A DNA stretch of 64,000 nt from JBKBKN01 sp046294625 (GCA_046294625.1 JBKBKN010000015.1:1-64000), one strand, 5' to 3'. Shown: positions 41,114 to 51,228, numbered from the stretch's first letter. Notes: generated by a model not told the origin, from the sequence alone. Translations and numbers: made by a program.

Positions 41114-42526
41114 ATGAAACTCGAACAAATCTACACCAGCTGTATTGCGCATGCAGCCTATTATCTGCAAAGCAATGGCGAAGTTGCCATCTTTGACCCA
41201 CTGCGCGAGGTACAACCATATATAGACCGAGCTGCAAAAGACAATGCAAGGATAAAATATGTATTTGAAACCCATTTTCATGCCGACTTTGTGAGCGGAC
41301 ACCTTGACTTAGCAAAGAAGACAGGTGCCAAGATTGTGTATGGTCCTACTGCTAAACCGGGATTTGACGCCATTGTAGCCGAAGATAATCAAATTTTTGA
41401 AGTGGGTGGATGCAAGGTAAAAGTGATTCACACTCCGGGACATACCATGGAAAGCACAACTTATTTAGTGATTGATGAGCAAGGCAAAGAACATGGCATT
41501 ATCACCGGCGACACACTTTTTATTGGCGACGTAGGCAGGCCTGACTTGGCTCAACACGTTATTTCTGATTTGACAGAAGAAAAATTGGCCCGAACACTTT
41601 ACAAATCTTTACATCAAAAAATCATGCCTTTGAGCGACGATTTAATTGTTTACCCCAACCATGGTGCAGGAAGTGCTTGCGGTAAAATGATGAGTAAGGA
41701 AACTACCGACACGCTGGGCAACCAAAAAAAGGTTAATTACGCCCTGCAGCCAATGACCGAAGATGAATTTGTGAAGGCCTTGTTATCAGGATTAACACCG
41801 CCGCCCAGCTATTTCCCTAAAAATGTGCTAATGAATATACAAGGCTACGAGAGCGTGGATCAGGTGATTGAGCGGGGTAGTCGACAACTCAGTCCGATTG
41901 AATTTGAAATTGTTGCAAATGAAACAAAAGCGCTTATTCTTGATACACGACCGGCAGAAATTTTTGCTAAGGCATTTATACCTAACAGCATCAACATAGG
42001 ATTAGATGGCAACTTTGCCCAAATGGTTGGGGAGCTGATTTCAGATATTAAACAAGAAATTTTATTGGTAACCGAAGTCGACAAAGAAAAAGAGAGTATC
42101 ATTCGTTTATCCAGAGTCGGATATGACCATTGCATTGGCTTTTTGGCAGGTGGAATAGACGCCTGGATTGCTGATGGCAGAGAAACAGAAAGCATTAAGC
42201 GCGTTTCAGCCCATGAATTGGAAGCAGCCTATCAGCAATCCCAGCCGCTGGTCATTGATGTGCGCCGCAAAAGTGAGTTTGATTCGGAACATGTGCTCCA
42301 TGCTATCAATATTCCATTAAGGGCATTAAATGAGCATTTGTCTGAAATACCTAAAGATAAGTTTTTTTACCTGCATTGTGCCGGAGGTTATCGAAGCATG
42401 ATTGCAGCTTCGATACTCAAATCGCGTGGTTGGGACAATTTTGCCGATGTACGTGGCGGATTTAATGCAATTAAGGCAACCCAAATTAAGCGTTCCGAGT
42501 ATGTGTGTCCTTCCACATTGCTCTGA
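41114..42526 (+). CDS. metallo-beta-lactamase (ETHE1-like) protein with two rhodanese domains, copy 1
   Basis: 470 residues. The N-terminal metallo-beta-lactamase domain (about 1-250) has THFHADFVSGH (H54, H56, D58), HTPGHTMES and the GDTLF aspartate, as in persulfide dioxygenase-like enzymes. A first rhodanese domain (about 265-360, LILDTRPAEIF) lacks the active cysteine; the second (about 370-470) has it at Cys422 in HCAGGYRS. Members of this architecture oxidise glutathione persulfide or move sulfane sulfur in sulfide detoxification. A nearly parallel copy follows 170 bases downstream, separated by terminator-like hairpins. Confidence 0.88.
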   Translation: MKLEQIYTSCIAHAAYYLQSNGEVAIFDPLREVQPYIDRAAKDNARIKYVFETHFHADFVSGHLDLAKKTGAKIVYGPTAKPGFDAIVAEDNQIFEVGGCKVKVIHTPGHTMESTTYLVIDEQGKEHGIITGDTLFIGDVGRPDLAQHVISDLTEEKLARTLYKSLHQKIMPLSDDLIVYPNHGAGSACGKMMSKETTDTLGNQKKVNYALQPMTEDEFVKALLSGLTPPPSYFPKNVLMNIQGYESVDQVIERGSRQLSPIEFEIVANETKALILDTRPAEIFAKAFIPNSINIGLDGNFAQMVGELISDIKQEILLVTEVDKEKESIIRLSRVGYDHCIGFLAGGIDAWIADGRETESIKRVSAHELEAAYQQSQPLVIDVRRKSEFDSEHVLHAINIPLRALNEHLSEIPKDKFFYLHCAGGYRSMIAASILKSRGWDNFADVRGGFNAIKATQIKRSEYVCPSTLL

Positions 42527-42554
42527 TTTGACTTGCATAAATTCTATAATCTAT

Positions 42555-42601
42555 AAAAGCTTGCCATTACCGGCAAGCTTTTTCGTTTTTAAAAACGAAA
42601 A
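42555..42601 (+). terminator. terminator hairpins between the two MBL-rhodanese genes
   Basis: A perfect 11-bp stem (42555-42565 with 42572-42582) runs into TTTTTCG, followed immediately by a second perfect palindrome (42580-42601, TTTTCGTTTTT / AAAAACGAAAA). Together they separate the two genes. Confidence 0.75.
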
Positions 42602-42696
42602 GATAGAAACCAGCCGAGTGATTTGGAGTGTAACTTTTGTTGCCATTTGAATGTGAAAATGTTCAGACCTTTGCATGAACAAATTCAAATCAAATT

Positions 42697-44112
42697 ATGA
42701 AGATAGAACAAATTTATACAGGATGCCTTGCACAAGGAGCCTATTACATTGTTAGCAATGGAGAAGCTGCCATCATCGATCCGCTTCGTGAGACGCAGCC
42801 CTACATTGATCGTTTGCAGAAAGATGGAGTGAAGCTTAAATACATTTTTGAAACGCATTTTCATGCTGATTTCGTGAGTGGACACCTTGATTTAAGTAAG
42901 AAAACCGGTGCTCCAATTGTGTTTGGCCCGAATGCCAATCCGGAATTTGAGTTTATCTCAGCCAAAGACGGGCAGGAATTTAAAATCGGCGATCTCACCA
43001 TAGTGGCTTTACATACCCCTGGACATACCATGGAGAGTACTACTTACTTATTGCGTGATGAGATGAGTCGCGACCATGCCATTTTTTCCGGCGACACCTT
43101 ATTTTTAGGAGACGTGGGGAGACCCGATTTGGCTCAAAAATCTGCACATATGACGCAAGAGCAGCTAGCCGGATTGTTATATGACAGCCTGATGACTAAA
43201 ATTATGCCTTTGGCCGATGATGTGATTGTATATCCTGCACATGGTGCCGGTAGTGCATGCGGTAAAAACATGATGAAAGAGACGGTAGATACACTTGGCA
43301 ATCAAAAACGGATGAACTATGCCTTGAATCAACCTGATAAAGAATCGTTCATCAAAGCGGTAACGGACGGATTAACAACACCTCCGGGCTATTTTGGAAT
43401 GAATGTAGCAATGAACAAAAATGGCTACGATAGCTTTGAAAACGTTCTTAATCAAGGTATGCGTGCATTGACAGTCGATGAATTTGAAGCAGCTTCTGAA
43501 GAAACCGGTGCGCTCATTCTTGATACTAGAAACAATAAGGAGTTCTACAAAGGTATTATCCCACAATCTATAAACATTGGCATTGATGGTGACTTTGCGC
43601 CTTGGGTTGGAGCCATGGTGGTGGATGTAAAGCATCCTATATTATTGGTCACGCCTGTGGGGCGCGAAGAAGAAACGGTGACTCGACTTAGCCGAGTAGG
43701 ATTTGATAATGTGATTGGCCACCTGAAAGGCGGTTTCGAAAGTTGGTTAGCCGCAAATAAAGAAATTGACAAGATAAATAGAATTACCGCAGAAGAATTT
43801 GCATCACGTGTTGATGTGAAACATGATAAGATCATAGATGTGCGTAAAGAATCTGAATATGAAGCTGAGCACATCGAAAACGCCTACAGTAAACCTTTGT
43901 CATATATCAATGAATGGATGAAAGATGTGCAGCCTTCAGAACATTTTTATCTACATTGTGCAGGTGGATATCGCAGTATGATTGCAGCATCTATTCTTCA
44001 AGCGCGTGGATACAGAAATTTCACTGAAGTGGAAGGTGGTTTTGGAGCTATTTCAAAAACACCGGTACCTCGAACCGATTTTGTGTGCCAAAGTAAGGTG
44101 ATGAAAGCATAA
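42697..44112 (+). CDS. metallo-beta-lactamase (ETHE1-like) protein with two rhodanese domains, copy 2
   Basis: 471 residues, same domain order as the gene upstream and clearly a paralogue (ETHFHADFVSGHLDLSKKTG; HTPGHTMESTTYLL; GSACGKNMMKETVDTLGNQK). The first rhodanese domain again lacks the cysteine; the second carries Cys421 in HCAGGYRS. The two copies differ throughout, so the duplication is old and not a recent repeat. Start ATG is 11 codons before THFHADF-like homology in both. A hairpin terminator lies after the stop. Confidence 0.88.
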   Translation: MKIEQIYTGCLAQGAYYIVSNGEAAIIDPLRETQPYIDRLQKDGVKLKYIFETHFHADFVSGHLDLSKKTGAPIVFGPNANPEFEFISAKDGQEFKIGDLTIVALHTPGHTMESTTYLLRDEMSRDHAIFSGDTLFLGDVGRPDLAQKSAHMTQEQLAGLLYDSLMTKIMPLADDVIVYPAHGAGSACGKNMMKETVDTLGNQKRMNYALNQPDKESFIKAVTDGLTTPPGYFGMNVAMNKNGYDSFENVLNQGMRALTVDEFEAASEETGALILDTRNNKEFYKGIIPQSINIGIDGDFAPWVGAMVVDVKHPILLVTPVGREEETVTRLSRVGFDNVIGHLKGGFESWLAANKEIDKINRITAEEFASRVDVKHDKIIDVRKESEYEAEHIENAYSKPLSYINEWMKDVQPSEHFYLHCAGGYRSMIAASILQARGYRNFTEVEGGFGAISKTPVPRTDFVCQSKVMKA

Positions 44113-44160
44113 ACTCAATTACAGGGTTATTGGTTTAGGTTTGGTTTATGTAGAGGAGAG

Positions 44161-44198
44161 GCTTCGTTAGCAATGACGAAGCTTTTCTGTTTTATTTT
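44161..44198 (+). terminator. intrinsic terminator of MBL-rhodanese copy 2
   Basis: GCTTCGTTA (44161-44169) pairs with TGACGAAGC (44174-44182) with one G-T wobble around GCAA, followed by TTTTCTGTTTTATTTT. Confidence 0.75.
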
Positions 44199-44306
44199 GG
44201 ATATACTAAATGATCACCCAAAAACGATTTCAACTGATATTTCGACCCAAGAGCGACTTAAAAAACTGATGAAATTCATTTACATTCGTTTCAAACTTTC
44301 GCCGCT

Positions 44307-45575
44307 ATGCAACGACGTTTATTTCTTAGTCACATCACCAAAGCCTTAGGGACAACCGCTACACTCAGCGCTTTTCCGGCTCTTGCAGACTCACCTGAAC
44401 TTGATTTTCTTGCCCAAGATGCACTTTCCACAGACGAAGATTTTTGGGCACAAGTGAAGCAAGCATACACTGTTTCTTCAAACATCATCAATCTGAACAA
44501 TGGTGGCGTGAGCCCTCAACCCAAAGTGGTGCAGGAAACTTTCGAGCACTACAACAGGATGAGCAACGAAGCTCCGTCTTATTATATGTGGCGCATACTC
44601 GATCAGGGCAGAGAAGCATTGCGAAGTAGCCTTGCAGAACTCGCAGGGTGTTCGGCTGACGAAATCAGCATTAACCGAAATGCGACAGAAGCGCTCGATA
44701 CCGTGATTTTTGGCTTGAAATTGAAGAAAGGTGATGAGGTGGTGCTCACTAAGCAAGACTACCCCAATATGCTCAATGCCTGGAAATGGCGTGAAAAACG
44801 GGATGAGATAAAGTTGAAATACATTAATCTTGAGTTGCCTTCAGAAGACGAAAATTATTTAGTCAAAGCATTTACGGAACAGTTTACCCCCAAAACTAAG
44901 GTGGTGCATATTACACATATCATCAATTGGAACGGACAAATTTTGCCGGTAAAGAAAATCGCCGCCGAAGCACGCAAGCGCAATATTCTGGTGATGGTGG
45001 ATGGCGCACACACTTTTGCGCATTTAGATTTTAAAATTCCCGATCTGGATTGCGATTTTTTTGGCACGAGTCTGCACAAGTGGTTATGTGCTCCTTTTGG
45101 CAATGGTCTGCTTTACATTCGTAAACCATTGATTGCTTCCATTGCACCCATGTTTCCTGGTAATGAACCGGAAAGCGACGATATTCGCAAGTTTGAAGCT
45201 TTGGGCACACGCTCTTTCCCTACCGAAATGGCCACAGGTAAAGCAATCGATTTCCACCTAGGAATAGGTAGCAAAAGAAAGATGGAGCGCTTGCACTATT
45301 TAAAAAATTATTGGGCAGAGAAAGCTAATGAAATACCTGCTGTAAAAGTGCATACAAGCTTGAAACCGGAATGGGCATGTGCTTTATCTATTTTTTCGGT
45401 GCAGGGTAAAAAGCCACAAGAAATTGAACAATTCCTTTTTAAAGAAAAAGGCATTCACACGGTAGCGATTGAATGGGAAAACATCTCCGGCGTGCGTGTA
45501 ACACCGCATGTTTACACTTCTTTGTATGATTTGGACAAATTGGTGGATGGCATTCGTAAACTTGCCAAGACTTAA
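44307..45575 (+). CDS. class V PLP-dependent aminotransferase-fold enzyme, possibly exported
   Basis: 422 residues. The PLP lysine is K258 in GTSLHKWL, with D232/H235 in VDGAHTFAH; NRNATEALDTV and FGNGLLYIRK are typical of the isopenicillin-N epimerase-like branch. The N-terminus (QRRLFLSHITKALGTTATLSAFPALA) looks like a twin-arginine-type signal, which is unusual for a cytoplasmic PLP fold, and Tat-exported members of this branch are known. It follows the two sulfur-related genes but does not carry the cysteine-desulfurase active-site loop, so a sulfur role is not supported by sequence alone. Confidence 0.8.
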   Translation: MQRRLFLSHITKALGTTATLSAFPALADSPELDFLAQDALSTDEDFWAQVKQAYTVSSNIINLNNGGVSPQPKVVQETFEHYNRMSNEAPSYYMWRILDQGREALRSSLAELAGCSADEISINRNATEALDTVIFGLKLKKGDEVVLTKQDYPNMLNAWKWREKRDEIKLKYINLELPSEDENYLVKAFTEQFTPKTKVVHITHIINWNGQILPVKKIAAEARKRNILVMVDGAHTFAHLDFKIPDLDCDFFGTSLHKWLCAPFGNGLLYIRKPLIASIAPMFPGNEPESDDIRKFEALGTRSFPTEMATGKAIDFHLGIGSKRKMERLHYLKNYWAEKANEIPAVKVHTSLKPEWACALSIFSVQGKKPQEIEQFLFKEKGIHTVAIEWENISGVRVTPHVYTSLYDLDKLVDGIRKLAKT

Positions 45576-45601
45576 AGCGTTTTTCTGATAAACAAAATCA
45601 A

Positions 45602-46384
45602 ATGAGCAAGAAATATGCAATTGTCACCGGGGCTTCATCCGGGATAGGATTAGAATTGGCCAGAATAATGGCGGTTGAGAAAATCAATCTGGTGTTGGTT
45701 GCAAGAAACCTAAACAGTTTAGCTGCTTTAAAAGATGAAATCCAAACAGCATATCAAATTGATGTTCATTGTCTTGCCATAGATTTGAGCAAGCTGAATG
45801 CTTCACAAGAAGTTTATGATTATTGTGCTCAAAATGCACTTCAAATTGAGTATTTAGTCAACAATGCGGGATTTGGTGATTTTGGATTTTTCGCTGAAAG
45901 TGAATGGTCTAAGCAAAATAAAATGATTCAACTCAACATTACTGCATTAACCCAAATGACGCATCTTTTTCTTCCTGGTATGGTGAAGCAGGGAAGTGGA
46001 CGCATTATGCAGGTGGCATCGGTGGCTTCATTTCTTCCCGGTCCACTCATGAGTGTTTATTATGCTACGAAAGCCTATGTATTGCATTTTAGTGAAGCCA
46101 TATCCAATGAATTGGAAGGAACAGGGGTAACCGTTACAGCGTTATGTCCCGGTCCTACCACAAGCGGCTTTCAGGACGCAGCTGGCATGGGTGAAAGTAA
46201 ATTGGTGAAAGACCGAAAATTACCTTCATCGGCCGAAGTGGCACGATATGGTTTTAAAGCGATGATGCAAGGGAAAAGATTAGCCATTCACGGATTCAAA
46301 AATTATTTAATGGCTAATAGCGTTCGTTTTTCGCCCCGCGGCATGGTGCTTAAAGTTGCCCGAAAGATTCAGGATAAAAAATAA
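45602..46384 (+). CDS. short-chain dehydrogenase/reductase
   Basis: 260 residues, classical SDR: cofactor motif TGASSGIG, NNAGFGDFG and catalytic Tyr-Lys in VYYATKAYV, with Ser in VASVASFLPG. Close in pattern to DltE/YvrD-type SDRs (reductase of unknown substrate). Starts 26 bases after the PLP enzyme gene and is probably in its operon. Confidence 0.9.
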   Translation: MSKKYAIVTGASSGIGLELARIMAVEKINLVLVARNLNSLAALKDEIQTAYQIDVHCLAIDLSKLNASQEVYDYCAQNALQIEYLVNNAGFGDFGFFAESEWSKQNKMIQLNITALTQMTHLFLPGMVKQGSGRIMQVASVASFLPGPLMSVYYATKAYVLHFSEAISNELEGTGVTVTALCPGPTTSGFQDAAGMGESKLVKDRKLPSSAEVARYGFKAMMQGKRLAIHGFKNYLMANSVRFSPRGMVLKVARKIQDKK

Positions 46385-46400
46385 GTAAGAAAAAGGCTGG

Positions 46401-48923
46401 CTATTTTACGCTGATAATCTTTAATTCTGTCCTTCTATTGAGTTGTCGGCCAACATGTGTTTCGTTGGTTGCAATAGGTTGTGTGAAGCTGTATCCCTTG
46501 TAGGTGAGGCGATTTGCATCAATTCCGTTTTTAATAAGATAATCCACTACCACTTTAGCTCTGCCTTCAGATAGCTTTTGATTATAACTCATTGAACCCA
46601 CATTGTCGGTATGTCCGGAGATCTCAACCTTGATTCCCGGATATTTTTTCATGGTATTGGCCAATGTTTGTAAAGCATCATAGGTGTTGGGGCGGAAAGT
46701 GGTTTTATCGAAATCGAAAAAGATGTTTCTCAATACAACTTTAGAGCCATTGGCCAATTGCATCATTTCAATGTTTCTGGTAATTACCTGATCATTTTCA
46801 GAATAGGGGATAGGTAAAATCTCTGAATAGTTAAGATAACCCGGTGCTGAAACATTGATTTCATAAATCGCACCCCCAAACACGACTGCATCATAATTAC
46901 CTTCATCCAGCATATAAGTCAGCACCGGAAATCCGTCAAGTTCTTTGATTTCCACTTCAGCCACAATTGGTTTCTTGGTTTTAGCATCGGTTATCTGGCC
47001 TTTGATTATGGTTTTAATATTTCTATCTAAGGGTTGCAGCTCATAATTTCTTCTCAAAGTGTCCCCTTTCAGATTAAGTGTAAGGCTGATAGTGTCATGC
47101 ATCATTCTGTAGCCCGGTGATTTAACCCTGAGTACATAGTCGCGACCGGGGTCAAGGCTCCCTTTTACTGATCCGGCACTCACGGGCGAGTAAAAAGTGC
47201 TTATGTATTCTCCACTTGATGGGTCAATTACATCCATCTGTGTTCTAATAGGTACTTTGGTTTGCGCATCTACAACACTCACCCGAAGGTGTGCCTTATT
47301 ATCTACACTAAGCTGAATATTACGTGCAACAATTTGCGAACCTGCAGAAAAGGGGAGATTTAATTCTTCTTCATAAGGTGCATATTTGTCAGAAGATACC
47401 TTGATGCGATAAATCTTACCCACCGGAAGATTAATCAATACTTCTCCATTGTTGTCACCACTATTGCGGAGTGCAACCTGCTCACCTGATTGCACATCGC
47501 GTACTTCCACTGCTGCGTTGAGTAATTTTCCTCTAAAGGTGTCAGTAATGCTAAATTGGAGCGAAGCCATGATTTCGGACTCTTCAAGGATATTCATCAC
47601 ATATATATCCTTGTCGCCATAGCCTTCTTCGCGATAGGATGCAAAATAGGCTCTTTTAGAATCGGAGGACATGACAAAGAACACATCATCGTCGGGCGTA
47701 TTAATAGGGTAACCTAAATTGATAGGTGACGACCACGAGCCATCGGACAAAAGCACTGATTTGAAAATATCAAATCCGCCCATGGAATTATGGCCTTTGG
47801 AGCTGTAGTAAAGCGTTTTCCCGTCTGGATGACAGAAGATGCCATCCTCGTCGTATCCGGTATTGATGTGCTTGCCTATGTTCTTTGCCTTGCCAATATT
47901 ACCTTTCTCGTCGATATCGGCATAATAAATGTCTTTTCCTCCTGCTGCAGAAGTGTCTTTGCGATTGCTGATAAAGTAAATTCTTTTCCCATCATGCGAA
48001 TAGCTCGCATGGTTTTCGTATTCTTTGGTATTGATCTCTTTCAGGTTTCGTGGTTTACTCCATGTAATTCCCGATTGAGTAGTTTCATAAAGATCACCCC
48101 CATTATCGGTGCGATACATAATCAATTTCTTGCCATCGGATGTAAGATTGATAGTTGCATCATGATCTGCGGTATTGATTGGCGCGCCGATGTTTTTAGC
48201 TTCAACCCATTCACCTTCTACCTTATACGAAATATAAATGTCTTCAAACCACAAGGAGTCTACGGGATCCACCATTTTGCCCGTGGTCTCGTCGCGTCGT
48301 GAGGTGAACAATAATTTAGTTTCATCGGCATTGATTACCGGAGCGTAGTCAGGATATTTGGAGTTAACCTTAGGGCCAAGATTATCGATGCGCACTCTTA
48401 CGGGTTTTTTAACCAAAACCTTACCACTCTCACATTCCTGAATTTTCTTGTTGGAGCGCACAATGAGACGTTTATCTTTCTCTGCATCTAACATGCTGAT
48501 ATGCTTTTTATACTGTTCTATGGCTTTATCAAATTCAAGACTGTATTGAAAAGCTTGCCCAAGTGCATAAACATATTCAGGTTTTAGACGCTGCGGTGCC
48601 AAGTCAATGGCTCTTTGGAGATAAGGTAGGGCTCGGAGTTTATCAACATTGAGGTTGAGATAGCAATTGCCAATCAGGTAATTTAATTCAGCATTATGCG
48701 GATTAAAAGCTGCTGCTTCAAGATAGTGTTCTATGGCCTGTGGAAAATACACCGGGCCGCGCATGAGATAATAATCCCCTTTGCGGTATTGCTCCATGGC
48801 ATATTTGAAGCCTGCCTGACGATTGGGGAAATTCTTTTCTTCAAAATCTATATTCTGCTGTGAGAATGTCAGTAATGCCTGGAAACTAAAAAGGATGGCA
48901 ATAAGATATTTTAAGGTATTCAT
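46401..48923 (-). CDS. PorE-like OmpA-family protein (TPR, beta-propeller, CarboxypepD-like, OmpA)
   Basis: 840 residues: signal peptide (about 1-22), TPR helices (about 25-165: LNYLIGNCYLNLNVDKLRAL), a PD40/WD40-type propeller (about 190-440: DADETKLLFTSRRDE, FCHPDGKTLYYSSKGHNSMGG), two or three CarboxypepD-regulatory-like beta domains (about 455-705) and an OmpA-type peptidoglycan-binding domain (about 720-838: VEISGHTDNVGS, LSEGRAKVVVDYL). This order matches PorE of Porphyromonas gingivalis, which links the type IX machinery to peptidoglycan. Other Bacteroidota OmpA proteins share it, so PorE is a probable, not certain, identity. Secreted to the periplasm, attached to peptidoglycan. Confidence 0.85.
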   Translation of the reverse strand: MNTLKYLIAILFSFQALLTFSQQNIDFEEKNFPNRQAGFKYAMEQYRKGDYYLMRGPVYFPQAIEHYLEAAAFNPHNAELNYLIGNCYLNLNVDKLRALPYLQRAIDLAPQRLKPEYVYALGQAFQYSLEFDKAIEQYKKHISMLDAEKDKRLIVRSNKKIQECESGKVLVKKPVRVRIDNLGPKVNSKYPDYAPVINADETKLLFTSRRDETTGKMVDPVDSLWFEDIYISYKVEGEWVEAKNIGAPINTADHDATINLTSDGKKLIMYRTDNGGDLYETTQSGITWSKPRNLKEINTKEYENHASYSHDGKRIYFISNRKDTSAAGGKDIYYADIDEKGNIGKAKNIGKHINTGYDEDGIFCHPDGKTLYYSSKGHNSMGGFDIFKSVLLSDGSWSSPINLGYPINTPDDDVFFVMSSDSKRAYFASYREEGYGDKDIYVMNILEESEIMASLQFSITDTFRGKLLNAAVEVRDVQSGEQVALRNSGDNNGEVLINLPVGKIYRIKVSSDKYAPYEEELNLPFSAGSQIVARNIQLSVDNKAHLRVSVVDAQTKVPIRTQMDVIDPSSGEYISTFYSPVSAGSVKGSLDPGRDYVLRVKSPGYRMMHDTISLTLNLKGDTLRRNYELQPLDRNIKTIIKGQITDAKTKKPIVAEVEIKELDGFPVLTYMLDEGNYDAVVFGGAIYEINVSAPGYLNYSEILPIPYSENDQVITRNIEMMQLANGSKVVLRNIFFDFDKTTFRPNTYDALQTLANTMKKYPGIKVEISGHTDNVGSMSYNQKLSEGRAKVVVDYLIKNGIDANRLTYKGYSFTQPIATNETHVGRQLNRRTELKIISVK

Positions 48924-49051
48924 TTTGGTTTATAGGTAGTTTCAGCAGTAAGTTCTTCATTACGAATTTAGGGTATCGCAACAAACTGTACATTACAAAA
49001 ACACAAAATTATTAACATCATAGAATCGCGCTTTAAATGATGCAACGAAAC

Positions 49052-49079
49052 AAAAAAGGCAGGTAATTAACCTGCCTTT
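49052..49079 (-). terminator. intrinsic terminator of the PpiD-like gene
   Basis: AAAGGCAGGT pairs with ACCTGCCTTT (10 bp) around a five-base loop. On the minus strand a T run follows, 23 bases after the stop. Confidence 0.8.
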
Positions 49080-49101
49080 GTGATGAAAATTATTTTTGAT
49101 T

Positions 49102-51228
49102 TTAGAAGAATCTAGCTCGGTTGTCTACAATATTGGCCTTTTTGGTCAAAGCTTGATTCATCAACCCATCTACACGGAATCTTGCATTGTTCGAAAGTTG
49201 TTTTTTCTTATCATCCCAATTTTCCGGTTTTTCACCTTCTGATTCGCGCGCTGTTACTTGAATAATAAACACAGCATTGTTTCCGATAATAGGTGCTGAA
49301 ATTTTATTCAAAGCCAAACCAAAAGCATTGCCAAGCACTTTGGGCTCATATCCATAATTTGGAATAGAATAAGAAGCATAGGTAATTCTGTTACCATCTT
49401 CAACCTGAAGATTCAACTTCGATGCAATCGCTTCCATATCTGTGGCACCTGATGCAGCTTGTGCAAACTTTTCAGCTACTTGTTTTCCTTTTTTCCATTT
49501 GATCACCGCTGGCTCAATCGTAGTTTTCATTTGATCTAATGGAGGAATGCCTTTAGACTTAACATTAACCAAAGATCCAACTACAAAAACATCGCCGATG
49601 CTAAACACTTTTGATACGTCACCAATTCTCGTTTTCTCATCAAAGGCCCAACGCACTAACTCGCGTGATTCTTGCAAATCGTTTATGCGACGATCGGAAA
49701 TTCTCAAACCATCGTAAGGAACGATATAATAGTTCTTCTCTTCGGCCAGTTTCTTGAAAGTTTGGTAGTTGTTAGCATTACCGGCAAACTCATCAGCATT
49801 GTAGTACACCTTCGACTCAGTTTCGGAGCTAGCCGTTATACGTTTTTTCACTTCTGCTAATTTTACCTTATTTCTTGGTCTGGTTTTTTCAAGTATGTTG
49901 ATGAGATGGGCGCCATAAGGAGACTCTACCGTAACTAAATCGCCTGCTTTCCCGTTGAAGCAGGCATCGTTGAATGTAGGTACCATCATACCTTCAGTAA
50001 ACCATCCTAAATCACCGCCATTTTCTTTCGAACCGGGGTCATCACTAAATCGGCGAGCAAGATCTGCAAAGTTTTTACCTTTTTTCACTTCACTTTTTAA
50101 ACTATCGGCACGACGCATAGCAGTTGCCATATCAAGGCCATTTTGAGTTGAAATTAAGATATGGCGTGCTTTTACAGAGTCAGACATTGCTTTGAAAGCT
50201 ACAATCTTTGCAATCTTGATGAAGTTATCTTCAAAGTAAGGGCCCAGCACATTTCCTACTGATCCATTTACTGCTGCATCACTAATCACGGGAGGGATTT
50301 TTGCCGCAGGTATAAAGTCACCAAAAGATGGTTCATCAGAATTTAAAAATACGAATGCGGAATCGTTTTCTGCATTTTTAAATTCGTCAACCAATTCCTG
50401 CATGCTGTTCACCACAGCTTCTCTATCTTGCGGGCTTGGTGCTACATTGAATACAACATATTCTATCCGACGTGTCTCTTCAGCTTGCTCATATTCATGT
50501 TTCCGTTCATTGTAAAACGTTTTGAAATCTTCGTCAGTCAATTTCACTGTGGTATCAGGAATGACATCAAGATTTTGTGCAATTAGACGGAAAGTGGCAT
50601 AGTCGTTTTTATCGGTGAAGTCGCGGCGCGCTTGTAGCGTAGTGTAATACATGCTCTTTTTCACAAGATTGGCATATTTAGTTTTCATTCGCGATTTTTT
50701 CAATTGCTCTTCAAAGTCAATCCAGTTTTTGCGCATACGACCATCCGGATCAGCCTCTTCGGTGAGTCTGTTTCTTAGGAAGTCAAGCACTTTGTCTTTT
50801 GAAAATTCGCCGGTAATGGAATCTTTAAAAATCGGAATGTTGCTCACTTGTTGATCAACATTATTGCCGGCAATCATATCGAAAAGTTCTGCCGGGCTAA
50901 CAGCAACCCCAGCTTTAGCGTGTTGCACCGAAAACACATGCTTGTCGATTAGTTCATTCCAGATTTGATCGACAATTTGTTGACGGGTGTTCTCGTCAAT
51001 GTTAGAAGTGCCACTAGCATTCTTTACATTTTCTTCATACTGCACAAATTTTTCATTGAATTCCTGTGCAGATATTTTCACTCCATTGATTTCTCCAACG
51101 TCAAGGCTGCGGCCGAAAAGCACATTACTTCCGGAAACTAAGTCGGTGAGAATAAAGGCAAGTAATGCCAAACCTACAAGTACGATGAGCAAACCTGATC
51201 TGTTGCGTATTTTTTCTAAAACTGCCAT
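49102..51228 (-). CDS. PpiD-like peptidyl-prolyl isomerase
   Basis: 708 residues. An N-terminal membrane anchor (about 12-34, LLIVLVGLALLAFILTDLV) and a SurA-N-type chaperone region lead to a parvulin-type rotamase (about 353-450: VKARHILISTQNG, FADLARRFSDDPGSKENGGD, WFTEGMMVP) and a C-terminal region with a repeated, partly degenerate rotamase-like fold. Periplasmic folding helper for outer-membrane proteins, tethered to the inner membrane. Adjacent to the PorE-like gene; in many Bacteroidota it lies close to coaX and lptC, which here are about 3 kb away. Confidence 0.93.
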   Translation of the reverse strand: MAVLEKIRNRSGLLIVLVGLALLAFILTDLVSGSNVLFGRSLDVGEINGVKISAQEFNEKFVQYEENVKNASGTSNIDENTRQQIVDQIWNELIDKHVFSVQHAKAGVAVSPAELFDMIAGNNVDQQVSNIPIFKDSITGEFSKDKVLDFLRNRLTEEADPDGRMRKNWIDFEEQLKKSRMKTKYANLVKKSMYYTTLQARRDFTDKNDYATFRLIAQNLDVIPDTTVKLTDEDFKTFYNERKHEYEQAEETRRIEYVVFNVAPSPQDREAVVNSMQELVDEFKNAENDSAFVFLNSDEPSFGDFIPAAKIPPVISDAAVNGSVGNVLGPYFEDNFIKIAKIVAFKAMSDSVKARHILISTQNGLDMATAMRRADSLKSEVKKGKNFADLARRFSDDPGSKENGGDLGWFTEGMMVPTFNDACFNGKAGDLVTVESPYGAHLINILEKTRPRNKVKLAEVKKRITASSETESKVYYNADEFAGNANNYQTFKKLAEEKNYYIVPYDGLRISDRRINDLQESRELVRWAFDEKTRIGDVSKVFSIGDVFVVGSLVNVKSKGIPPLDQMKTTIEPAVIKWKKGKQVAEKFAQAASGATDMEAIASKLNLQVEDGNRITYASYSIPNYGYEPKVLGNAFGLALNKISAPIIGNNAVFIIQVTARESEGEKPENWDDKKKQLSNNARFRVDGLMNQALTKKANIVDNRARFF

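Noticed and set aside
44307..45575. Cysteine desulfurase (IscS/SufS) annotation
   Set aside because: The PLP lysine context SLHKW fits the family, but no desulfurase active-site cysteine loop was identified and the N-terminus resembles an export signal.
47790..48302. 170-codon plus-strand frame inside the PorE-like gene
   Set aside because: Antisense to a gene with unambiguous domains; no start context or family match.
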